NCBI GenBank assembly: GCA_023437755.1
Contig: JAEZFJ010000120.1
Span: forward strand, 1 to 5,052
Reading direction: 5' to 3'
From: Pseudomonadota bacterium
GTDB taxonomy: Bacteria > Pseudomonadota > Alphaproteobacteria > Rhizobiales > Devosiaceae
Length of the DNA: 5,052 nt
Shown here: positions 1 through 4,783 of the stretch, piece after piece
Numbering within the stretch: position 1 is the stretch's first letter
Layout of the letters: the number at the start of each line of letters is the position of its first letter
The notes under the pieces: generated by a model
The model's input: only the letters and a program-made list of their open reading frames with translations
What the model was told of the DNA's origin: nothing
Database searches by the model: none
Position numbers and translations under genes: made by a program

Positions 1-345
1 GCCAACAAGAGCGTGGAGGGAGTGCTGGCGATGCTGGCCGCGCCCGACAGCGAGATTTATGTGGCGGATCGCCAAGGGACGATAGTGGCCGTGGGCGCCA
101 TCCACGCGGACATGATCGAGCTCAACTATGTGGACCCCCAGCATCGGCGGAGAGGCGTGAGCCGTGCGGTGATGCTGCGGCTAGAGGGCGTTCTCCGGGA
201 CCGTGGCGTTGCTGTGGCGCGGCTCAAGAGCACCGAAACGGCTCATGATTTCTACAAGGCACTGGGTTGGAGCGACGCGGGACCGGCAGCCCGGGGGCGG
301 TTCATCGCTGCCTATCCGATGCGAAAGGCGCTGATCAGCCGTTGA
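1..345 (+). CDS. GNAT-family N-acetyltransferase, 5'-truncated
   Basis: The frame is open from base 1 to a TGA at 343-345, giving 114 visible residues. It is probably the C-terminal three quarters of a GNAT acetyltransferase, which transfers acetyl from acetyl-CoA to an unknown amine. The central strand and acetyl-CoA loop are visible as NYVDPQHRRRGVSRAVM (bases 124-174). This follows the V-x-P-x-x-[RQ]-x-x-G-x-[GA] pattern, with Ser at the last loop position. The late motif DFYKALGW (bases 247-270) matches the usual FY-x-x-x-GF segment. A GTG at base 13 could formally start translation, but GNAT proteins usually have 30-40 more N-terminal residues, so the true start should lie left of the window. 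The substrate cannot be told. Its 3' end overlaps the convergent helical-repeat gene by 11 bases. Confidence 0.85.
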   Translation, partial: ANKSVEGVLAMLAAPDSEIYVADRQGTIVAVGAIHADMIELNYVDPQHRRRGVSRAVMLRLEGVLRDRGVAVARLKSTETAHDFYKALGWSDAGPAARGRFIAAYPMRKALISR

Positions 346-799
346 GCTTGCGCATCACGCGCTCGATCCGCTCACGCCTGGCGCGTTGCGTGATTTCCGC
401 CATCCGGTCGCGGAGCACCGCCAGCAGCCGAGGTTTTTCAGCCGACCGGACGACCTCGGCCATGGCTTCCGCATAGCTCGGAAACCGGTTGGGAGCGGCA
501 TGGCTCAGGCGGTCCAGCAGGATCGGCACCACCCGGTCGGCGTAGCCTGCGCGGGCAAGCTTCACCAGAATAGAGGTGCAGCGATCCCTGGCGATGACGG
601 AGCCCCGGTCGGCAGCGGCAATGATGGCGGGCAGTTCGGCAGCCAACTCGTCGGCGCGCTGCTCCGCCACGGTGTCGAGCGCCTGCATGGCACCCCAGAG
701 TTCGCGCTTGCTGCCTGCCTGCAGGGCCTCCAGGAAGACCGGGCATTCGGGGGCAATGAGATCCGGCCGCCGCCGCCCGATCTCGTAGAAAACCTTCAT
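335..799 (-). CDS. HEAT-like helical-repeat protein, C-terminal part of a probably frameshifted gene
   Basis: This frame encodes 154 residues rich in Ala, Leu and Arg, in amphipathic helix pairs typical of HEAT/ARM-like alpha-solenoids (for example PVFLEALQAGSKRELWGAMQ, PAIIAAADRGSVIARD and VVPILLDRLSHAAPNRFP). The C-terminus is basic (ERIERVMRKLNG). No catalytic motif, signal peptide or membrane segment is visible, so a cytoplasmic binding or scaffold role is the most that can be inferred. The ATG at 799 is unlikely to be the native start. The same frame continues upstream with protein-like sequence (RERTDA just before the Met). From memory, related proteins are about 210 residues and read through this point from an N-terminal helical repeat like the one encoded at 796-957. 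No ATG, GTG or TTG start exists further upstream in this frame before a stop. Alternatively this is a genuine second cistron coupled by an ATGA overlap, which I think less likely. Confidence 0.7.
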   Translation of the reverse strand: MKVFYEIGRRRPDLIAPECPVFLEALQAGSKRELWGAMQALDTVAEQRADELAAELPAIIAAADRGSVIARDRCTSILVKLARAGYADRVVPILLDRLSHAAPNRFPSYAEAMAEVVRSAEKPRLLAVLRDRMAEITQRARRERIERVMRKLNG

Positions 800-957
800 C
801 GCATCGGTGCGTTCGCGCGGCGTGCGCTGCGCACGAGCTCGGCAAGCTCGGCCAGTTGCCGCTCATCGCCGCTGGCGGCAATTGCCTCGGCCAAGGCGAT
901 GTTGGGTGCTTCGTCGCGGCGGTCGAGGGCGCCGGCCAGGCGCTCCCGCACGCTCAT
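796..957 (-). CDS. N-terminal part of the HEAT-like protein (53 residues, probably frameshifted)
   Basis: This short frame starts at ATG 957-955, only 2 bases after the deoD stop, which is a typical position for a translationally coupled gene. It reads MSVRERLAGALDRRDEAPNI, then a helical stretch (ALAEAIAASGDERQLAELAE), and ends at TGA 798-796. The composition and helical pattern match the first repeat of the protein encoded at 335-799. About six residues after LVRSARR the frame loses family-like sequence, while the neighbouring frame gains it (RERTDAMKVFYEIG). Adding one base near 815-830 would join the two into a single protein of about 207 residues. I therefore read 335-957 as one gene with a 1-base deletion, a sequencing error or a real disruption. 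A separate 53-residue protein ending in an ATGA overlap cannot be excluded. Confidence 0.6.
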   Translation of the reverse strand: MSVRERLAGALDRRDEAPNIALAEAIAASGDERQLAELAELVRSARRANAPMR

Positions 958-959
958 GG

Positions 960-1676
960 TCAGGCACCCACCGCGACGTCGAGCGCCAGTTCCACCATCT
1001 CCTTGAGCGAACTCTGCCGCTCGTCGGCGCTGATCTCCTGGTGGGTGATCAGGCAGTCGGTCATGGTGCAGACGGTCAGCGCCTTCACGCCGAAACGCGC
1101 GGCCAGCATGTAGAGGGCGGCAGCCTCCATCTCGACGCCGATGACGCCGTGGTCGAGCAGCGCGCCATAGCCCTCCAGGCCCGGCTCGCGGTGGTAGAAC
1201 ACGTCGGAGGACAGCATGTTGCCCGCATGGTAGCGGAAGCCGCGGGCCTCGGCCTTGTCGGCAGCGGCGCGGAGGAGGCCGAAATCGGCGACCGGCGCGA
1301 AATTATAAGGGCCGAAGCGATCCTTGACGATGCCGCTGTCGGTGGTGGCGGCCTGGGCGAGGACCAGATCGCGCACCTTCACCTTGGCGTTGAGGCCGCC
1401 GCAGGTGCCGACCCGGATAAGGGTCTTGGTGCCGTAGACGTTGATCAGCTCGTGCACATAGATGCCAAGTGAAGGCTGGCCCATGCCGGTGGCCTGCACC
1501 GAAACCGGCTTGCCCTTCCAGGTGCCGGTGAAGCCGAGGCAGTTGCGGACCGAATTGACCTGGCGGGGCGCTTCGAAGAAGTTTTCGGCAATCCACTTGG
1601 CCCGCAGCGGTTCGCCCGGCAGCAGCACCGCCTCGGCGTAGTCACCGGGTTTGGCGTGGTTGTGCGGCGTGGACAT
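960..1676 (-). CDS. deoD: Purine-nucleoside phosphorylase, DeoD (hexameric) type
   Basis: The product is 238 residues, close to E. coli DeoD (239). It catalyses reversible phosphorolysis of purine (deoxy)ribonucleosides to free base and (deoxy)ribose-1-phosphate in the cytoplasm, for nucleoside salvage. Visible family features are TPH near the N-terminus (the His that reaches into the neighbouring subunit's site), LPGEPLRAKWIAE (residues 19-31, phosphate-loop Gly and Arg), Arg44 in NSVRNCLGFTG, GMGQPS (64-69), IRVGTCGG (87-94), VEMEAA (181-186, ribose-binding Glu) and CTMTD with catalytic Asp207, followed by DERQ with Arg220. Asp207 is preceded by Thr where E. coli has Ser. I chose ATG 1676 over an in-frame start at 1736 because the family begins MxTPH and because AAAGGGAG (1690-1683) lies 6 bases upstream. 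It is first in a tight pair with the helical-repeat gene. Confidence 0.96.
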   Translation of the reverse strand: MSTPHNHAKPGDYAEAVLLPGEPLRAKWIAENFFEAPRQVNSVRNCLGFTGTWKGKPVSVQATGMGQPSLGIYVHELINVYGTKTLIRVGTCGGLNAKVKVRDLVLAQAATTDSGIVKDRFGPYNFAPVADFGLLRAAADKAEARGFRYHAGNMLSSDVFYHREPGLEGYGALLDHGVIGVEMEAAALYMLAARFGVKALTVCTMTDCLITHQEISADERQSSLKEMVELALDVAVGA

Positions 1677-1795
1677 GGGCGGCTCCCTTTCATTCGGTCT
1701 GGAGCCATCCTTGCCATCGGCAGCCCCGGATGACAACGCCCGCGGCGGAACGTTTGGCCCGGCCAGGGGCTTGATGGCAGGAAAGGAGCCTGCCC
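1677..1795. promoter_or_regulatory. Divergent intergenic region between deoD and the SRPBCC gene
   Basis: These 119 bases must hold the promoters for both divergent units. They contain the Shine-Dalgarno of deoD (AAAGGGAG, minus strand, 1690-1683) and that of the SRPBCC gene (AAAGGAG, plus strand, 1782-1788). On the minus strand TTGTCA (complement of 1732-1737) resembles a -35 box, but no convincing -10 follows at 16-18 bases, so I do not assign a promoter. Two 6-bp inverted repeats flank or include the ribosome sites: GGCTCC/GGAGCC at 1681-1686 and 1701-1706, and GGCAGG/CCTGCC at 1776-1781 and 1789-1794. No known operator motif is recognisable. Confidence 0.5.
1776..1794 (+). promoter_or_regulatory. 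Hairpin presenting the Shine-Dalgarno in its loop, upstream of the SRPBCC gene
   Basis: GGCAGG (1776-1781) and CCTGCC (1789-1794) are perfect reverse complements. They enclose a 7-base loop, AAAGGAG, which is the whole Shine-Dalgarno of the gene starting at GTG 1796. The Shine-Dalgarno decides the start: it lies 7 bases before the GTG, and no ATG in frame is better placed. The stem is seen directly; any regulatory effect is inference. Confidence 0.35.
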
Positions 1796-2272
1796 GTGAC
1801 GGATAGCATCGACGTCAAGGTCACCCACCGTTTTGCTGCCAGCCCCGACCGCGTCTATGACGCGTTGCTCGATCCGGACAAGGCGCGCCTGTGGCAGCAG
1901 GGCTGGATGGCGCAAACCGGCAGCCCGGGAATGGTCACCACCAGCGAGATCGACCCCGTGGTGGGTGGGCGGTTCCAGTTCGCCGGCCGCGGACAGGATG
2001 GCGTCTCGGCGCAGAGCTGGGGCAATTACCGGCGGCTTGAACGGCCGAACCTGGTGGAATTCACCTGGATCGTGGACCCGGCGGAGGAGGACAACCCGTC
2101 GGTGGTGACGGTGGTGATCGAGCCGGAACCGGACGGAATGGGGTCGGTGGCGACGCTCTATAATCCGATGGGCGCGGAATGGGCCGACTACCGTGAACGG
2201 ACCGAACGGGCGTGGATGGCGATGCTGAGCGCCGTCGATGCGGTACTGCGGGCGGAGGGTCCCGCCGCATGA
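1796..2272 (+). CDS. SRPBCC / AHSA1-like (START-fold) protein
   Basis: The product has 158 residues and matches the SRPBCC superfamily, AHSA1 (activator of Hsp90 ATPase homologue 1-like) branch. This fold is a helix-grip barrel with a hydrophobic cavity, found in many bacterial proteins of unknown ligand. The N-terminal signature is clear: THRFAASPDRVYDALLDPDK followed by ARLW (residues 10-33), the usual F-x-A-x-P-x-x-V-[YW]-x-A-L-x-D-P-x-x-x-x-x-W. Further on are VVGGRFQF (55-62), the strand LVEFTWIVD, and a long C-terminal helix (ERTERAWMAMLSAVDAVLRA). No signal peptide or membrane segment is seen. Initiation is at GTG 1796 with AAAGGAG 7 bases upstream. argC starts 50 bases after its stop on the same strand, so co-transcription is plausible. 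The ligand and any functional tie to arginine synthesis are unknown. Confidence 0.85.
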   Translation: MTDSIDVKVTHRFAASPDRVYDALLDPDKARLWQQGWMAQTGSPGMVTTSEIDPVVGGRFQFAGRGQDGVSAQSWGNYRRLERPNLVEFTWIVDPAEEDNPSVVTVVIEPEPDGMGSVATLYNPMGAEWADYRERTERAWMAMLSAVDAVLRAEGPAA

Positions 2273-2279
2273 CGGCGGG
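2261..2279 (+). other. GC-rich stem-loop over the SRPBCC stop codon
   Basis: CCCGCCG (2261-2267) and CGGCGGG (2273-2279) form a perfect 7-bp stem around CATGA, which contains the TGA stop at 2270-2272. No T-run follows on the plus strand and no suitable tract exists on the minus strand, so it is not a canonical intrinsic terminator. It could reduce read-through into argC or shield the 3' end of the message, or be a by-product of high GC. Confidence 0.4.
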
Positions 2280-2322
2280 CGAAACGGGGGCCAACTAGCC
2301 CGGAACGAGCAAGGAGCAGGCC

Positions 2323-3273
2323 ATGGTCGCGAAAATCTTCATCGACGGGGAAGCCGGAACCACGGGCCTGCAGATCCGCGAGCGTCTCGCCGGGCGGCGG
2401 GACCTCGAGGTGATCTCGATCGACCAGGACAAGCGCAAGGATCTCGATGAGCGCAAGCGGCTGCTGAATGCGGCCGATGTCGCCATTCTCTGCCTGCCCG
2501 ACGACGCGGCGCGGGAAAGCGTGAGCCTGATCGAAAACGACACCACACGGGTGATCGACGCTTCGACAGCGTTCCGCGTCGATCCGGACTGGACCTATGG
2601 CTTTGCCGAAATGAGCCCGGACCAGACCGACGCCATTGCCCAAGCGCGGTTCGTTGCCAATCCCGGCTGCTGGCCGCAAGGGCTGATCGCGGCACTTCGT
2701 CCGCTGGTGGAAGCCCGGCTGGTTCCCGGAGACTACCCGGTGAGCTACCACGGGATCTCGGGCTATTCAGGCGGCGGCAAGCAGATGATCGCCGAATATG
2801 AGGGCGCGGCGACGCCGAGCCAGTACATGCCCTATGCCCTTACCTTCGTGCACAAGCACCTGCCGGAGATGGCGCTCTACGCCAAGCTCAACCGCACTCC
2901 GCTGTTCGAGCCGGTGGTGGGCAATTTCGCCCAGGGGATGGCGACCTCGGTGCCGCTCCATCTCGACATGATGGCGGAGATCCCCAGTGGCCGTGATCTC
3001 CATGCGGCGCTGGCGGACCATTATGCGGCGATCCCCGACAGCTTCGTGCAGGTGGCGCCGTTCGATTCCGCGGCGGCCAAGAGCGCGGCGCTCGATCCGC
3101 AGGTTCACAACGGCACCAACACGCTGACGCTGCACGTGTTCAGCAATGACGAGCGCCAGCAGGCCGTGATCGCCGCGGTCTACGACAATCTGGGCAAGGG
3201 CGCCTCGGGCGCGGCGGTGCAGAACCTCAACCTGATGCTTGGCGTCGGCGCGCGGGAGAGTCTGGCGGCCTAG
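2323..3273 (+). CDS. argC: N-acetyl-gamma-glutamyl-phosphate reductase, type 2 (short form)
   Basis: The 316-residue product catalyses NADPH-dependent reduction of N-acetyl-glutamyl-phosphate to N-acetyl-glutamate semialdehyde, the third step of arginine synthesis, in the cytoplasm. The N-terminal Rossmann domain shows KIFIDGEAGTTGLQIRERL (residues 4-22), with the GEAGTTG nucleotide loop at 9-15, then VAILCLPDDAARES and VIDASTAFR. The catalytic cysteine is Cys116 in ANPGCWPQG. The substrate domain has SYHGISGYSGGGKQMI (141-156) and FVHKHLPEM (175-183, conserved His). The length and the GEAGTTG and NPGCWPQG forms fit the short, type 2 ArgC found in many proteobacteria rather than the roughly 340-residue type 1. 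ATG 2323 is supported by AAGGAG at 2311-2316, 6 bases upstream. The TAG stop overlaps the TAG of the convergent SDR gene, leaving no room for a terminator between them. Confidence 0.96.
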   Translation: MVAKIFIDGEAGTTGLQIRERLAGRRDLEVISIDQDKRKDLDERKRLLNAADVAILCLPDDAARESVSLIENDTTRVIDASTAFRVDPDWTYGFAEMSPDQTDAIAQARFVANPGCWPQGLIAALRPLVEARLVPGDYPVSYHGISGYSGGGKQMIAEYEGAATPSQYMPYALTFVHKHLPEMALYAKLNRTPLFEPVVGNFAQGMATSVPLHLDMMAEIPSGRDLHAALADHYAAIPDSFVQVAPFDSAAAKSAALDPQVHNGTNTLTLHVFSNDERQQAVIAAVYDNLGKGASGAAVQNLNLMLGVGARESLAA

Positions 3274-4016
3274 TAGGTCGCCCGCCCGCCCGAAAGGTCG
3301 AACACCGAAGCGGTGGTGAAGCTGTTCTCCTGGCTGACCAGCCAGGCGATCATGCTCGCGGCCTCCTCGACCTCCAGAAAGCGCCCCCGCGGGATGCGGC
3401 TCAGCATGTAGTCGATGAACTCGGGCTTGAGTTCGTCGAGGATGCGGGTCCTGGCGGTAGCCGGGGTGACGGCGTTGATGGCGATGTCGTAGCCGGCGCA
3501 TTCCTTGCCGACGGCCTTGGTCATGCCGATCACGCCGGCCTTGGCGGCGGCATAGGCGGAGGCGTTGGGATTGCCCTCCTTGCCGGCGATCGAGGCGATG
3601 TTGACGACGCGGCCGTAGTTGCGGGCCTTCATGCCGGGCAGGATCGCGCGGTTGACGTAGAAGGCGCCGTGAAGGTCGACGTCGATGACGCGGTGCCATT
3701 CGGCGAGGTCGTATTCGTCGAGCGGGGCGTTGCGGCCGGCGATGCCGGCGGAATGGACCAGAATGTCGATGCGGCCGAGGTGCTGCTCGGTGTCGCGCGC
3801 CGCGGCTTCGAGGGCCGGATAGCTGGTGATGTCGACGGTGAGGGTGGTGGTCCCGTCACCGAGTTCGGACCTGGCGGTTTCAAGCGCCGTGGCGTTCACG
3901 TCCCACAGGCAGATGGTGGCGCCGGAGGCGCGCAGCCGGTGCGCCACGGCGAGGCCGATGCCCTGGGCGCCGCCCGTGACGACGGCGACCCGTCCCTCAA
4001 GATCGATGCGATTCAT
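3270..4016 (-). CDS. Short-chain dehydrogenase/reductase (classical SDR, probably NAD-dependent)
   Basis: The 248-residue product is a classical cytoplasmic SDR. It shows TGGAQGIG (residues 14-21, cofactor loop), Asp39 at the end of the second strand (CLWDVN, favouring NAD over NADP), VDI (61-63), HSAG (88-91, variant of NNAG), and the active-site Ser142 (NIASIAG), Tyr155 and Lys159 (SAYAAAKAG). The usual PG after the sixth strand is PA (185-186). The position of the catalytic Asn is Asp114 (VDLHG). The C-terminus DLSGGRATY resembles sugar or sugar-acid dehydrogenases annotated as 3-oxoacyl-ACP reductases, but the substrate is not determinable. A much longer frame reaches 4286, into leuD. I chose ATG 4016 because the fold starts there and GAGGAGG (4028-4022) lies 5 bases upstream. 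It is divergent from leuD and convergent with argC, so it is probably monocistronic. Confidence 0.93.
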   Translation of the reverse strand: MNRIDLEGRVAVVTGGAQGIGLAVAHRLRASGATICLWDVNATALETARSELGDGTTTLTVDITSYPALEAAARDTEQHLGRIDILVHSAGIAGRNAPLDEYDLAEWHRVIDVDLHGAFYVNRAILPGMKARNYGRVVNIASIAGKEGNPNASAYAAAKAGVIGMTKAVGKECAGYDIAINAVTPATARTRILDELKPEFIDYMLSRIPRGRFLEVEEAASMIAWLVSQENSFTTASVFDLSGGRATY

Positions 4017-4017
4017 G

Positions 4018-4037
4018 CTGTCCTCCTCGGAGGGCAG
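4018..4037 (-). promoter_or_regulatory. 20-bp imperfect palindrome containing the SDR Shine-Dalgarno
   Basis: The arms 4018-4026 and 4029-4037 are reverse complements at 8 of 9 positions around a 2-base centre. Read on the minus strand, GAGGAGG (4028-4022), the ribosome site of the SDR gene, makes up most of the 3' arm, so folding would hide it. The symmetry is also compatible with a dimeric repressor operator. Which, if either, is true cannot be seen from sequence. Confidence 0.35.
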
Positions 4038-4126
4038 AAGGCCATGCAGGAGGTGCGTCTGTCCACCACCACCGGTACCGCTGCCGAACGGTTTCGCCCC
4101 GGCGTGACTTGACCCACAGGCCGGTT

Positions 4127-4155
4127 TTGCCGCATCACCTCGGCAACAGCGAGGT
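4127..4155 (+). promoter_or_regulatory. Two mutually exclusive stem-loops in the leuD leader
   Basis: TTGCCG (4127-4132) pairs with CGGCAA (4141-4146) across an 8-base loop. ACCTCG (4137-4142) pairs with CGAGGT (4150-4155) across a 7-base loop. The two stems share bases 4141-4142, so only one can form at a time. The second ends 12 bases before the leuD ATG and includes the GAGG at 4151-4154. No T-run follows either stem, so a classical terminator/antiterminator pair is not shown. Confidence 0.3.
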
Positions 4156-4167
4156 TTCCAGGCGAAA

Positions 4168-4773
4168 ATGGAAAAGTTCACCACCCTGACCGGTGTCGCG
4201 GCACCCATGCCGATCATCAATATCGACACCGACATGATCATCCCCAAGCAATACCTGAAGACGATCAAGCGCACCGGCCTCGGCACGGCGCTGTTCAGCG
4301 AGATGCGCTACAACGAAGACGGCTCGGAGAACCCCGAGTTCGTGCTCAACAAGCCGTCCTATCGCAATGCGCAGATCATCATTGCGGGCGACAATTTCGG
4401 CTGCGGCTCGTCGCGCGAGCATGCGCCGTGGGCGCTGCTGGACTTCGGCATCCGGTGCGTGATCTCCACCAGCTTTGCGGACATTTTCTACAACAACTGC
4501 TTCAAGAACGGCATTCTGCCGCTGGTGGTCAGCCCAGAGCAGCTCAAGCTGCTGCTGGATGATGCCGAGCGCGGGGCCAATGCGACGCTGACGGTCGACC
4601 TCGAGGCGCAGACCATCAAGGGCCCGGACGGCGGCACGCTCCACTTCGACATCGATCCGACCCGCAAGCAGATCCTGCTCGAAGGGCTGGACGACATTGC
4701 CGGTACGCTCAAGGCCGACCCGGCGATCTCGAGCTTCGAAAGCAGGATCGCCGCCGAGCGGCCCTGGCTGTAA
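4168..4773 (+). CDS. leuD: 3-isopropylmalate dehydratase (isopropylmalate isomerase) small subunit
   Basis: The 201-residue product is the small (swivel-domain) subunit that pairs with LeuC, the 4Fe-4S large subunit, to interconvert 2- and 3-isopropylmalate in leucine synthesis. Diagnostic segments are INIDTDMIIPKQYLK (residues 17-31), GDNFGCGSSREHAPWALLDF (74-93) and ADIFYNNCFKNGILPL, all as in bacterial LeuD. The length is normal for the bacterial form of about 200 residues (the archaeal-type form is about 160). ATG 4168 matches the usual MxKFTxLTG start, although the Shine-Dalgarno is weak. leuC is not in the window and does not lie directly upstream, where the neighbour is the divergent SDR gene, so the two subunits are encoded apart. 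A RidA-family gene follows after 10 bases and is probably co-transcribed. Confidence 0.97.
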   Translation: MEKFTTLTGVAAPMPIINIDTDMIIPKQYLKTIKRTGLGTALFSEMRYNEDGSENPEFVLNKPSYRNAQIIIAGDNFGCGSSREHAPWALLDFGIRCVISTSFADIFYNNCFKNGILPLVVSPEQLKLLLDDAERGANATLTVDLEAQTIKGPDGGTLHFDIDPTRKQILLEGLDDIAGTLKADPAISSFESRIAAERPWL

Positions 4774-4783
4774 GGGGCAAACC

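Larger units (their letters stand above)
4017..4167. promoter_or_regulatory. Divergent intergenic region between the SDR gene and leuD
   Basis: These 151 bases must carry promoters for both flanking genes. On the plus strand TTGACC (4109-4114) is a plausible -35 box; the best -10 at 18 bases, CATCAC (4133-4138), is weak. leuD has no strong Shine-Dalgarno: AGG at 4160-4162 is close to the ATG and GAGG at 4151-4154 is 13 bases away. The SDR side has a strong one. The spacer also holds a 20-bp imperfect palindrome (4018-4037), two overlapping inverted repeats (4127-4155) and a 22-codon plus-strand frame (4044-4112) with four ACC Thr codons. Confidence 0.5.

Noticed and set aside
386..1006. 206-residue plus-strand open frame opposite the helical-repeat gene
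   Set aside because: The composition is Arg/Ser/Pro/His-rich without domain pattern. The opposite strand gives sensible helical-repeat protein positioned right after deoD.
807..1472. 221-residue plus-strand open frame opposite deoD
   Set aside because: It is antisense to a clear deoD, is rich in Gly/Ala/His/Asp repeats typical of reverse-strand translation of GC-rich genes, and has no recognisable domain.
1677..1736. 20-residue N-terminal extension of DeoD from 1736
   Set aside because: The DeoD family begins M-x-TPH, and a good Shine-Dalgarno serves ATG 1676.
1711..1737. Sigma-70-like promoter in the deoD/SRPBCC spacer
   Set aside because: TTGCCA (+) and TTGTCA (-) resemble -35 boxes, but neither has a credible -10 element at the right spacing.
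2188..2751. 187-residue minus-strand open frame opposite argC
   Set aside because: It is antisense to the argC N-terminal domain and has no family resemblance.
2767..3699. 310-residue minus-strand open frame across argC and the SDR gene
   Set aside because: It is an extremely Arg/His-rich shadow frame overlapping two confidently identified genes.
4017..4286. N-terminal extension of the SDR to an upstream start at 4286
   Set aside because: The extra 90 residues read antisense into leuD and are unlike any SDR N-terminus. ATG 4016 has a strong Shine-Dalgarno and begins the fold.
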